NCBI GenBank assembly: GCA_031292385.1
Contig: JARLHE010000009.1
Location: forward strand, 1-64,000
Length of the DNA stretch: 64,000 bases
Direction of reading: 5' to 3'
Source of the DNA: Oligoflexia bacterium
GTDB lineage: Bacteria > Bdellovibrionota > UBA1018
Position numbers and translations under genes: made by a program. The notes under the pieces are model-generated. The model saw only the letters and a list, made by a program, of their open reading frames with translations. It was not told the origin of the DNA and ran no database searches. Below are positions 17,978 to 25,935 of the stretch, in pieces (positions within the stretch are counted from its first letter, which is position 1; each line of letters starts with the position of its first letter).

Positions 17978-18949
17978 CTAACGCAGGCGAGGAAGAATCG
18001 CCAGCCGCAAAAACCAAAGCTCGATTCGCGAGATCCCCCGCTCGGCGTAACCCTCTTTGCGCTGCAAGCTCGCATTAAAATGATCGTTTAAAAGCGTCTT
18101 CTCGACGATATCCCAGCGTTTGCGATCGAGCCGGTCGAAAAAGGCGGGGCGCCCGTTCACGATCGGGTTCGTCACGGTGAAAAAGGCCTCTCCCCCGGGT
18201 GCCAGCTGCTTTGCCGCGAAATCCAAAAACAGCAAGGGTAACTCGATCCCCAGCTGCCCTCCATCGCGATGCGGGCGTCGATCTCCCGGCGAAGGGACCG
18301 CCAAAGGCGGATTTGAGAGGGCCAGATTCCAGGGCTCCCCGGAAACCGCCGTTTCGGCCTCGGGCGATCCAATGCTGAGCCGGCGAAACTCGGTATTGGC
18401 AATTCCCTGCGCGGCGGCCGCTGCGTTCGACCACTCGACGGCCCTTTCCGAAATCTCCAAACCCAAAACGCAACCCGCCTGTTGCCGAGCCGCCATCAAG
18501 GACAAAACGCCGGAGCCGCTGCCAAGATCCAAAACGCGCGCACCGCGCACCCGAGATTCCACCTCCGCCAGGCGGCGCCCCAGCTCAAGCGATTCAGGTC
18601 CTAAATGCACATAACCGCTCGCTCCCCCCGGCCCGCTCGAATCCGCCGGCCAGCGGGAATGGGGAATGAAAAGATCCCCTACACGGGTCACGGACGGATG
18701 GAGGCGAAAAATCTCGGCAAGGCCCTCCTCTGGAAAGCCCGCGATGAGCAATGCCTCACGAACCTCCTGGAGCCGATCGGCAAGCCCGATCCCAAAATAC
18801 CGGACAAGCGGGTCATAACCCGCGGCTGATTTGCGCAAAGCTTGGAGACGCTCGGGGGCCACCGACTCCCAAACGTAGTCAGACGCCTCAAGCGCGGAAA
18901 AAAGACTCTCAAATAGCCACGCAAGCGGCCCGTTCGCATTTGAGCTCAC
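17978..18949 (-). CDS. SAM-dependent methyltransferase (PrmC/HemK-like small domain)
   Basis: A 323-residue protein with a Rossmann-type methyltransferase domain: motif I VLDLGSGSG, an acidic GLEISERAVEW, and NPPL at the active site. NPPY/NPPL motifs occur in enzymes that methylate exocyclic amino or glutamine nitrogens. An N-terminal helical region of about 130 residues may bind the substrate, as in PrmC. I chose the GTG at 18949 because the open frame continues upstream only as antisense of the DHS-like gene. The gene starts 77 bp from that divergent gene. Substrate unknown. Confidence 0.7.
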   Translation of the reverse strand: MSSNANGPLAWLFESLFSALEASDYVWESVAPERLQALRKSAAGYDPLVRYFGIGLADRLQEVREALLIAGFPEEGLAEIFRLHPSVTRVGDLFIPHSRWPADSSGPGGASGYVHLGPESLELGRRLAEVESRVRGARVLDLGSGSGVLSLMAARQQAGCVLGLEISERAVEWSNAAAAAQGIANTEFRRLSIGSPEAETAVSGEPWNLALSNPPLAVPSPGDRRPHRDGGQLGIELPLLFLDFAAKQLAPGGEAFFTVTNPIVNGRPAFFDRLDRKRWDIVEKTLLNDHFNASLQRKEGYAERGISRIELWFLRLAILPRLR

Positions 18950-18992
18950 CTGCCTAGTGTGGCCTGAACGCCGGCAGATCTCCAAATTTAAA

Positions 18993-19021
18993 TTGATCAC
19001 CCAACTCAAGCTTGCTAAGAA
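18993..19021 (+). promoter_or_regulatory. Promoter of the DHS-like gene, leaderless layout
   Basis: TTGATC (18993-18998), a 17-bp spacer and TAAGAA (19016-19021). Six bases separate the -10 from the ATG at 19028, so the expected transcription start is the A of the start codon. No Shine-Dalgarno is present. Confidence 0.5.
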
Positions 19022-19027
19022 GCGGTC

Positions 19028-20005
19028 ATGAATAAAACTGGACCGGTAACCCAATTCATCAAGCATCACTATCGCCATTTCAACTCGGCCGCTCTCATCG
19101 ACGCGGCGGAAGGCTATAACCAGCACATCGCCCAAGGCGGCAAGATGATGATTACGCTGGCCGGTGCCATGAGTACCGCCGAGCTCGGCCTCTCGCTGGC
19201 CGAAATGATCCGCCAGGACAAGGTTCATCTCATCAGCACCACCGGCGCCAACCTCGAAGAAGATATTTTCAATCTCGTCGCGCACGATCACTATGAGCGG
19301 ATTCCGAATTACCGCGACCTGACGCCGAAGGATGAGCAAGCCTTGCTCGAGCGTCACCTGAATCGCGTCACCGACACCTGCATTCCCGAAGGCGAAGCCA
19401 TGCGCCGAATCGAAAAGGCCATGCTCGAGGAGTGGACGAACGCCGACAAATCGGGCGAGCGCTACTTCCCTCATGAGTTTTTCTACCGCCTGATCAAAAA
19501 GGGCGCGCTGAAGCAGTATTACCAAATCGACACCAAGGACAGCTGGATGGTCGCCGCGGCCGAGAAGAATCTGCCGATCATCGTACCTGGCTGGGAAGAC
19601 TCGACCTTGGGCAATATGTACGCCGCCGCCTGCATGCGCGGTGACGTGAAGAAGGTTCACACCGTTCGCACCGGCATCGAGTACATGGTGCAACTGGCTG
19701 AGTTCTACCAGGCCGCCACCAAGAACACGTCGATCGGCATGTTCCAAATCGGCGGCGGCATCGCCGGCGACTTCCCGATCTGCGTCGTTCCGATGCTTCA
19801 CCAGGATATGGGCTTCGATGCCCGTCTCTGGGGCTATTTCTGCCAGATCAGCGACTCGACCACGAGCTACGGCTCGTACTCGGGCGCGGTTCCGAACGAG
19901 AAGATCACCTGGGGCAAGCTCGGTGAAAGCACTCCGAAGTTCATCGTCGAGTCGGATGCGACGATCTGCGCGCCGCTGATGTTCGCCTATATTTTGGGCT
20001 GGTAA
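19028..20005 (+). CDS. Deoxyhypusine synthase-like protein
   Basis: A 325-residue member of the deoxyhypusine synthase fold. TTGANLEED binds NAD-type cofactor, and Lys297 in TWGKLG corresponds to the lysine that forms the enzyme-imine intermediate in the eukaryotic enzyme. Bacteria lack canonical eIF5A, so bacterial members are thought to act on small polyamines (homospermidine-like chemistry) or other amines. Codon use is like its neighbours, so it looks resident. A 6-bp stem (20011-20025) follows the stop without a T tract. The gene stands alone, so the context does not indicate its substrate. Confidence 0.88.
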   Translation: MNKTGPVTQFIKHHYRHFNSAALIDAAEGYNQHIAQGGKMMITLAGAMSTAELGLSLAEMIRQDKVHLISTTGANLEEDIFNLVAHDHYERIPNYRDLTPKDEQALLERHLNRVTDTCIPEGEAMRRIEKAMLEEWTNADKSGERYFPHEFFYRLIKKGALKQYYQIDTKDSWMVAAAEKNLPIIVPGWEDSTLGNMYAAACMRGDVKKVHTVRTGIEYMVQLAEFYQAATKNTSIGMFQIGGGIAGDFPICVVPMLHQDMGFDARLWGYFCQISDSTTSYGSYSGAVPNEKITWGKLGESTPKFIVESDATICAPLMFAYILGW

Positions 20006-20141
20006 GCTTGTCGGGTCTCACCCGAAATTCGACAGGCGTAATTCCGCGTGATCTTGGATATCGTCGGGCCGTAAAGCTTTCCTTTTGTGACGATCTTGTA
20101 GAGCTTCAACTTTTTAGTCTCTATATTAAGTTAATACGAAT

Positions 20142-20750
20142 TTGTTCGTAGTGATCGGTCTGCCATTTCTTGTAATGGCTGTGACCTTTATGTTTATCGC
20201 CTTTATCGGCTTTATAGGAAAGCTGGGGAATCAATCACTTCATCCGGTTTTAATCCGAACCGTAAAAAAATTCCTTGAAAATGTTCGAGTGAAACCCAGT
20301 GAAGACATGCTGATGGCCGGACCCGTACAAGGAGACCTCGGGTCGGAGACGATCACAGTTGGTCAGTCTATGGGGGCTCGAGGCATCCCTCCGAAGGGGC
20401 CAATGTTTTCCGTTATGAAATCGTCTCGAGTGAATTTTTCTTTCATGTTGAAAGAGATAGGAGCTGATGGCGGCGTTTTGTTAGGGTTTAAGTCGAAAGT
20501 TGAACCATCCATTTCCACTCGGCATGAATTAATGGCGGACGACCCAGACGACTTAGTCTTCAAACCTGAGCAGAGTACTGCTTTGAGAAATCTTTGTCAG
20601 TTAGCCAACTTTCAGAGAGTTATAAATATTCCTGAACCCAACGGTTCAGGGTTCTCAATTATTTTTAATGGTGTTGGATTTGATTGCGGACAAGAGGAGC
20701 AAGAGCAAGCGGTCATAAAAGCCACTCGCGAAGCGCTGATAGTATTTTAA
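20142..20750 (+). CDS. Unknown membrane-anchored protein, AT-rich
   Basis: A reading frame of 202 codons starting at TTG (GTG at 20151 is equally possible) with no evident ribosome binding site. The product has one hydrophobic segment at residues 4-28 and then a soluble domain without motifs I recognise. The base composition is visibly richer in A and T than the genes on both sides, and codon use differs (many TTA, AAT, ATT), suggesting recent acquisition or relaxed selection. It is flanked by non-coding stretches of about 136 bp on each side. Confidence 0.5.
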   Translation: MFVVIGLPFLVMAVTFMFIAFIGFIGKLGNQSLHPVLIRTVKKFLENVRVKPSEDMLMAGPVQGDLGSETITVGQSMGARGIPPKGPMFSVMKSSRVNFSFMLKEIGADGGVLLGFKSKVEPSISTRHELMADDPDDLVFKPEQSTALRNLCQLANFQRVINIPEPNGSGFSIIFNGVGFDCGQEEQEQAVIKATREALIVF

Positions 20751-20793
20751 CTCGTGTGACTCATTTATCACTTGCTTTACGACAACTCAACGC

Positions 20794-20849
20794 TCACGAA
20801 TCGCATACAATAAAATCCGACCATTACAGTCACTAAACAAGATTCGTGA
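20794..20849. repeat. 9-bp inverted repeat in the intergenic region
   Basis: tcacgaatc at 20794-20802 is matched by gattcgtga at 20841-20849, with 38 bp between. The 136-bp region 20751-20886 otherwise holds no gene. The spacing is long for a terminator, and no T tract follows. It may be a regulatory site or a scar at the edge of the AT-rich insertion. Confidence 0.35.
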
Positions 20850-20886
20850 CGAGTTCACCTCGCGAATGTCGGGTTGCCAGCCTGCC

Positions 20887-21618
20887 TCAGCTGCCTGATG
20901 CCCGAGAAAGCGTCGCCTGGATCGCCCGCGCCTTATTGGCCACGGCCTGAACGGGCGATTTCACGGCCAATGCGAGCGCCTGCCGGGCCTGAATCAGGCT
21001 CGATGCCGAGGCCCTGCCGTTTTCGATCAAATGCTCGATCGACACGAGCGCGACGAGCTGGGGATAGGCGAGAGAAATCTCGGTGCCCATTTCCGAATGC
21101 GAATCCGCTCCGCCGGCGGAGTGATGCGCGCAATCCGCCATGCTGAGGCAGGGCGACTCCGTTAAAACGGCGTCGAAGAACTGGAAGTCGTCGGCATCCC
21201 CGCCGGTTCGCGCGAGCTGACGTCCCAGAAGATAAACGATCGTTCCCCGTTCATTCCGCTTTTCAGAAGCAAGCTCCGCGTAGCGTTCTCGAAAAAGCCG
21301 GCGCATCGCTGGAGTCAAGGCATTGAACTCCCGATCTAACCTCGGATCATTGTCATTTCTGGCGGTCAAGATCTCCGAAAGAAGACGATCTTTCGCGAAG
21401 TCCTCGGGCCGCGGGGACGGAAGAGCATGGGTTCCGGCCGCAAGAGAGGCTTGCGGCTCGGGCACGATTTCAAGAGGACGGCTTTTATCGTCCTTCGGAC
21501 CGCCCGCCATCGACGAAACGTGCGGAGCGCGGGCCCGCATCCAGAAAAAAGACGAGGCCAGCGTGACCGTCAAAACCGCGAGAACGAAGCCGGCTCGTTT
21601 TACGTTTCGAAAAATCAC
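20887..21618 (-). CDS. Unknown single-span periplasmic protein
   Basis: A 243-residue protein with an N-terminal membrane anchor or signal (about residues 9-27), a low-complexity linker rich in Pro and Ala, then a helical domain with no motif known to me. It starts 3 bp after the stop of the HExxH protein gene, so the two are almost certainly co-expressed. Late in the protein, SPCLSMADCAHHSAGGADSH has two Cys and several His and could bind metal. A helper or partner of the upstream metallopeptidase-like protein is possible. Confidence 0.6.
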   Translation of the reverse strand: MIFRNVKRAGFVLAVLTVTLASSFFWMRARAPHVSSMAGGPKDDKSRPLEIVPEPQASLAAGTHALPSPRPEDFAKDRLLSEILTARNDNDPRLDREFNALTPAMRRLFRERYAELASEKRNERGTIVYLLGRQLARTGGDADDFQFFDAVLTESPCLSMADCAHHSAGGADSHSEMGTEISLAYPQLVALVSIEHLIENGRASASSLIQARQALALAVKSPVQAVANKARAIQATLSRASGS

Positions 21619-21621
21619 TGA

Positions 21622-22326
21622 CTAGTTGCTGTAAAGATCCGTCGTGATCTGTTGGACCGCGGTCGAATCGATGATGCGCTTGAACTGATCGTCCGCGTAA
21701 AGCCCGGCATCCATCTTCACCTTGTCGGTGCAGTTGGTGCAGAATTTCTGGATGTTCTTCAACATAATCATCGAAGAGCCATAAGAGCCGAAAGGCGTGA
21801 CGTCGCAGCCGGGCTCGCCCGCCAAAGAGTATCCGGTCCAGATACTCTTGATCTCGTTACCCGAAGGATCCAGGAACGGGCTCGGGCACGTCGCGTGCGG
21901 CCAATTGTCATTATTGTCTTCGGTGTGCCGGGACTCATGGAACATCACCATGATCCGGGCGATTTGGGGATGGCTGAACTTGATAAAATTTTCGGTCAGC
22001 CACATCTTGCTGGAATCAAACCCGGCGTTCACGCAGGCGACGGCATTCCCCATGCCGCAATCGCTCATGCCCACGGACTGGACGCGATCATTGAAAAATT
22101 TGGTATAAGTCGGGCCATCCGCATTTCCAAAAATCTGCTGATGCAGCGGAGAAGCCGTCGTACCTTGAACGGTCCCGATAAACTGCATATCGGCAATCAT
22201 CTGAGCTTTGATATCGGCCGGAACGTCATTGTCGAAAGAATAATCGGCCCGAGCGGAAGACGAGGCCAGAGCCAGCCCAACGATCACGCCCAAGATGCCC
22301 ACACCCAAAAGATTCGATTTTTTCAT
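21622..22326 (-). CDS. Exported HExxH metallopeptidase-like protein
   Basis: A 234-residue exported protein. A signal peptide (residues about 1-27, ending SSARA) is followed by a mature domain with FHESRH: His130, Glu131 and His134 fit an HExxH zinc site. His144 (NWPH) or Glu in GEPGCD could be the third ligand. Six Cys residues in the mature part suggest disulfides. I do not recognise a named family. A strong GGGGGAAG lies just before the ATG. First gene of a two-gene unit. Confidence 0.65.
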   Translation of the reverse strand: MKKSNLLGVGILGVIVGLALASSSARADYSFDNDVPADIKAQMIADMQFIGTVQGTTASPLHQQIFGNADGPTYTKFFNDRVQSVGMSDCGMGNAVACVNAGFDSSKMWLTENFIKFSHPQIARIMVMFHESRHTEDNNDNWPHATCPSPFLDPSGNEIKSIWTGYSLAGEPGCDVTPFGSYGSSMIMLKNIQKFCTNCTDKVKMDAGLYADDQFKRIIDSTAVQQITTDLYSN

Positions 22327-22405
22327 ATCTTCCCCCTACCCCCTAAATGTCCTGGAGTGTAATAGCGAATAGAAAGAAAACAAGGGAGCGGAGCAAAAAT
22401 AGTTT

Positions 22406-22903
22406 ATGCACAAAACTTTGGTGATCCTGCGTCATGCGCATCGAGACAAAGACTTGGGCAGCAAATTCGACAACGGGCTCAGCGAAAAAGGGAAGAAACA
22501 AGCCAAATTAGCGGCAGATTTGTTCAAGAAACGGTTTTGCTCCGGCAAAAAGAAAACAAAAGCGCTCTTGTTTTCGAGCCCAAAAAAGCGCTGCCAGGAA
22601 ACCTTAGCCCCACTCGCGCATCAGCTTGGCGTTGATGTCGAGATATTGCCTTTTTTGGACGAGGCCGACAGTTTTGCCGACCTTTCGGACCATATCCGTG
22701 AATTCAAAACATTTTGGAACGCCTGCGATGAACCCTTGGTCGTGATTTGCTCCCATGGCGACTGGATACCGGCCTTTTTGGACAGCGTCACCGGAAGGCC
22801 CGATGAGCTCGCCAAAGGAGGCTGGGCGCAAATCGAGCGCGAAAGCGGTCATGAAAAACCGAAACTCGTCGAGATCATTCAAGATCTGCGCGACGTACGC
22901 TGA
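22406..22903 (+). CDS. SixA-like histidine phosphatase
   Basis: A 165-residue histidine phosphatase. RHAHRD at residues 9-14 carries the catalytic His, and CSHGDW carries the second His; the short length fits SixA, the phosphohistidine phosphatase. SixA-like genes are often near ppx or CHAD-domain genes, and here the 3' end overlaps a convergent ppx/gppA gene by 25 bp. GGGAGCGGAG lies upstream of the start. The precise phospho-substrate is not shown by the sequence. Confidence 0.85.
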   Translation: MHKTLVILRHAHRDKDLGSKFDNGLSEKGKKQAKLAADLFKKRFCSGKKKTKALLFSSPKKRCQETLAPLAHQLGVDVEILPFLDEADSFADLSDHIREFKTFWNACDEPLVVICSHGDWIPAFLDSVTGRPDELAKGGWAQIERESGHEKPKLVEIIQDLRDVR

Positions 22904-24396
22904 ACCGCGCTCAATTCGCTCTTGAAGACCCGCTCGAAGTAAGGGGCTCGTTTCTCCACCTGCAAGCTCTCGAGCCCCGTCAGGCCCCGACCCGAAAAAA
23001 ACAAGTCCACGGCTCGCCGTCCGAGACGCACGCGGTCGAGACGGATATGGGTTTCCGGGCCGGAATCCAACGCGTCAACCACCCGCAAAATCGCCAATAG
23101 CTTGATAAAAGCGGACTTCCGACCCGCGCCCTTCAGCAAAGGGCTTTCAAGAACGGGCGCTTTGGTGCCGGCATGATAAAGACAGAGCTCGGCGATGAAT
23201 TCATTCTCCCAGGCCTCGGCCCCCGAGAAATCAGAATTCCGAACAATATAGCAAGAATGCTCTTCGTAATGGGCCAGGTTGACCGACTCGCCGATATTCC
23301 GAAGCATCACGGCTGCCGAAAGATAGGGCTTCCAGGTCGGATCAAGCCGATGAAGCGGTCGGAGAGTGTCGAAGATCCGCTCCGATAAATCGACCACGCG
23401 GTCGACATGATCGCCGTCAACCCCGAATTGGATGGCCTTTTCGCGCACATCCGGCAAGTGAAGCGGAAAGTGAGAAGCCTTGCCTTTGAGCCCGCTCAAG
23501 AAGAGCTGCTGCTCTTCGGCCAATATTCCGTCCCTGAGCGAGTACTCGGTGGTGCGCGCCTTTTTGACGGAAAGAAAGTGCATGATCTCTTCAAAAAGGA
23601 TCGCGCCCGCCAAAATCATATCGACCCGTTTCGATTCGATACCGGAGATCCCCAAAAGCTCAGTCGTGGTCATGCTCGACATCGCTGCCACGGAATCGCT
23701 CAAGGCGGAACGCTCAACGGTCCGAGTCCCTTCCGTGCCCAAAATCTTTGCGAGCGCCTTAATAGTTCCGCTCGAGCCGACGATCCCTTCCACCTTCGGC
23801 CAATGCCCAGCCGTAATGACTTGCGAGAGGCTGGCCCGAATATGCTGCCGTAACTCCTCGATACTTCCTTCATTCGGCGGAATCTTCTTCAAAAACACCT
23901 GCTGAAGCCGGGCGGTCCCCAAAAGGAAGCTATGGGCGTGGAGCATCTTCTTGCCTCGGCAAACGCTGATTTCGGTGCTCCCGCCGCCAATATCGACCAG
24001 AGCCACGGGCTTCTTGCCCAGCTTTTCCTTCGTGGAAATTCCAAGCGAGATCAGTTGGGCCTCCTCCAGCCCTGAAATAACGCGCACTTGGATCCCGGTC
24101 TCTCTAAAGAGCAGCTCGAGGAAACGATCCCGATCCGAAACCTCGCGCAGGGCGCTGGTTCCAAAAGCGATGATTTTACTGACCTTATAACCAGTCGCGA
24201 TCCGCTTGAAGCGCCGGAAGCTATGAAGCGTCCGTTGAACCGCGCTGCGGTCGAGCTTTCCGTTCAAAAAGACCCCTTGCCCGAGCCGGATCATGATCTT
24301 TTCGCGATGAAGCTGGCGGGTACGGGTGCCGGGCCCCAGTTGTCTTACGTCGAATCGGACGGAATTCGTCCCCAGATCAATGATCCCGATACGCAT
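22879..24396 (-). CDS. ppx: Ppx/GppA exopolyphosphatase-pppGpp phosphohydrolase
   Basis: A 505-residue protein of the ASKHA fold. IDLGTNSVR at the N terminus binds phosphate and metal, VDIGGGSTE is the second phosphate motif, and GSSGTIKAL follows. The C-terminal helical part (from about residue 310) resembles the HD-like domain of Ppx. It degrades polyphosphate and/or pppGpp. Start chosen at MRIGIIDLG; an upstream start would lie in the promoter described at 24404-24432. Confidence 0.92.
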   Translation of the reverse strand: MRIGIIDLGTNSVRFDVRQLGPGTRTRQLHREKIMIRLGQGVFLNGKLDRSAVQRTLHSFRRFKRIATGYKVSKIIAFGTSALREVSDRDRFLELLFRETGIQVRVISGLEEAQLISLGISTKEKLGKKPVALVDIGGGSTEISVCRGKKMLHAHSFLLGTARLQQVFLKKIPPNEGSIEELRQHIRASLSQVITAGHWPKVEGIVGSSGTIKALAKILGTEGTRTVERSALSDSVAAMSSMTTTELLGISGIESKRVDMILAGAILFEEIMHFLSVKKARTTEYSLRDGILAEEQQLFLSGLKGKASHFPLHLPDVREKAIQFGVDGDHVDRVVDLSERIFDTLRPLHRLDPTWKPYLSAAVMLRNIGESVNLAHYEEHSCYIVRNSDFSGAEAWENEFIAELCLYHAGTKAPVLESPLLKGAGRKSAFIKLLAILRVVDALDSGPETHIRLDRVRLGRRAVDLFFSGRGLTGLESLQVEKRAPYFERVFKSELSAVQRTSRRS

Positions 24397-24403
24397 GGGT
24401 CCT

Positions 24404-24432
24404 AATTTAGGCTCTGCGCGCGCCGTAAACAA
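24404..24432 (-). promoter_or_regulatory. Promoter of ppx, leaderless layout
   Basis: On the minus strand TTGTTT (24432-24427), a 17-bp spacer and TAAATT (24409-24404), with 7 bases before the ATG at 24396. The predicted start of transcription is at or one base before the start codon. AGGA lies only 3 bases from the ATG, too close to act as a ribosome site. Confidence 0.55.
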
Positions 24433-24553
24433 GCCCAGAAACGATCTTCCGCGACATGATGATGACCATCCATAAGACCTGTTGATAAATTTTTTTCGAA
24501 TGTCGCGATTGACACTCTTGTCTTCCAGGCCTTTTTCTCGATAAGATTTTTAA

Positions 24554-24781
24554 GTGACTCGCGGGAAGCAAAAATCAAAAAAAACCGAATCCGCCTCGAA
24601 ATCCGGACAAAGAGCCCAAGTTCTCTGGTCCTTGATCGTCGCCTGCGCGGTCGCGGTCGTCGCGCTGGGCCAGGCAGTCAGCGCCCACCGCGAACCGGAT
24701 CGCTCGACGGCATCCACGTCGACCTTCTCCTCCCCGCTTCCCCAAGCCCTGATCACTGGGCAACCTTTGCCTTCTCCCTGA
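24554..24781 (+). CDS. Possible small single-span membrane protein
   Basis: A 75-codon frame with a GTG start. The product has a Lys-rich head, one hydrophobic helix (about residues 24-42) and a Ser/Pro/Thr-rich tail, a sensible small membrane protein. It ends 20 bp before the EVE gene on the same strand and fills an otherwise empty 405-bp stretch. There is no clear Shine-Dalgarno and no family I recognise, so it may be chance. Confidence 0.35.
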   Translation: MTRGKQKSKKTESASKSGQRAQVLWSLIVACAVAVVALGQAVSAHREPDRSTASTSTFSSPLPQALITGQPLPSP

Positions 24782-24801
24782 GTCTGTGGCAATAAGCCCG
24801 C

Positions 24802-25239
24802 ATGGCCCACAATTATTGGCTTTTTAAGACCGAACCCTCGACTTACAGCTTCGCTCAGCTCGTCCGAGACGGCAAAACCAACTGGAATGGCGTAAGAAAC
24901 TTTCAGGCCCGCAACTTCCTTAAACAAGTGGCCGTGGGCGATCAGGCGCTGATTTACCATAGCGGCGACGACAAAGGGGTGGTCGGCATCGCGCGCGTGG
25001 CCCGCGCCGGGTATCCTGACCCGGACTCGAAAAAACCCGGAGACTGGGTCCAGATCGACCTGGCCTTTGAAGCAAGCTTCAAGCGTCCGGTCGCGCTCAA
25101 GGAAATCAAAGCAACCCCCGCTCTCGCTGATTTGCCGCTCATCAAGCAATCCCGGCTTTCCTGCATGCCGGTGACGCTCTCGGATTTTAAATTGCTCGTC
25201 AAACTGGGGTCCAGCCCGGCCCTGACCGCTAAAAAATGA
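24802..25239 (+). CDS. EVE domain protein (thymocyte nuclear protein 1-like)
   Basis: A 145-residue EVE domain of the PUA-like superfamily. WLFKTEPSTYSF at the N terminus, TNWNGVRNFQARNFL and YHSGDDKGVVGIARV are the family's conserved blocks that form the pocket for modified bases. In this family the domain reads modified cytosine in DNA or modified tRNA; the target of stand-alone bacterial members is not settled. The stop overlaps the next gene by 4 bp (ATGA). Confidence 0.92.
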   Translation: MAHNYWLFKTEPSTYSFAQLVRDGKTNWNGVRNFQARNFLKQVAVGDQALIYHSGDDKGVVGIARVARAGYPDPDSKKPGDWVQIDLAFEASFKRPVALKEIKATPALADLPLIKQSRLSCMPVTLSDFKLLVKLGSSPALTAKK

Positions 25240-25784
25240 CCCCCGATTGGAAGCCCTTTCTTATCGTCGCCGGCGGCCCCAAAGAGCGCCCCGCCCCGAT
25301 GCGGGATCTCGCCACCCAGGAGGGCATTGGGGATCGGCTCCGCACGGCGGCGTTCGCGGAAGTCCAAGCCCGAGAGGCCTTTAACTGGGCGGCCGATCAA
25401 TTTACCGAAGCAACCGATGCCCTGCGCCGGACCTGGAGAGCGCTCGCCTTGGCCGAACAGCGCCATCTGGACTGGCTCCTCCGCCGAATGGAGGAGCTCG
25501 GCATTCGCCCCGACGAACGCACGGTTTCGGACCAGCTCTGGCATTCGCTTCGCTCGTGCAAAAAAGCGGAGGAGTTTGCAATTTACATGGCCAGCGCGGA
25601 AGACCGCGGGCGCAAGGCGGGTGAGCGCTTTTACCAGGCTCTTCTTGCGACCGACCCCGTAACCGCCAAAATCTTCGGCAAAATCGCCGAAGAAGAGATC
25701 GAGCATATCGCTCTCGCCGCACGTCATTACCCTGACGCATGGAAAGCTTATAAGGCGGCGGGGCGCACGACGAGCACCGATTAA
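25236..25784 (+). CDS. Ferritin-like (DUF455/MiaE-like) protein
   Basis: A 182-residue all-helical protein. Glu/His patterns in AFAEVQAREAF, ALAEQRHLDWL, AEDRGRKAGERF and IAEEEIEHIALA give the paired EX(n)EXXH ligands of a carboxylate-bridged di-iron centre in a four-helix bundle. Close families are DUF455 and the tRNA hydroxylase MiaE. It is translationally coupled to the EVE gene, which may hint at nucleic-acid base modification, but this is an inference. Confidence 0.75.
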   Translation: MTPDWKPFLIVAGGPKERPAPMRDLATQEGIGDRLRTAAFAEVQAREAFNWAADQFTEATDALRRTWRALALAEQRHLDWLLRRMEELGIRPDERTVSDQLWHSLRSCKKAEEFAIYMASAEDRGRKAGERFYQALLATDPVTAKIFGKIAEEEIEHIALAARHYPDAWKAYKAAGRTTSTD

Positions 25785-25815
25785 GATTGGCCCCTCGCTT
25801 GCTAAAAGAAAATTC

Positions 25816-25870
25816 GGAACAGGGTTCCACCCGTGGCCCGGAGGTTTAACAGGTTCGCCCTTCGGGCCAC
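25816..25870. other. Two tandem hairpins upstream of a secreted-protein gene
   Basis: GGAAC (25816-25820) pairs with GTTCC (25824-25828), then GTGGCCCG (25833-25840) pairs with CGGGCCAC (25863-25870) across a 22-nt loop. The 151-bp gap 25785-25935 has no gene. Neither stem is followed by a T run, so a transcript leader structure is as likely as a terminator. Confidence 0.35.
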
Positions 25871-25935
25871 ATCAACTAAAGCGGTCTTTCCCCACGCAGC
25901 TTGAACTCCCAGGCCAGCGCCCCTAAAATTATCCA

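Noticed and set aside
18950..19801. N-terminal extension of the methyltransferase frame
   Set aside because: It runs antisense through the DHS-like gene and has no homology-like features; the GTG at 18949 gives a normal protein.
20006..20141. Intrinsic terminator after the DHS-like gene
   Set aside because: A 6-bp stem at 20011-20025 exists but no T tract follows, so it was not listed as a terminator.
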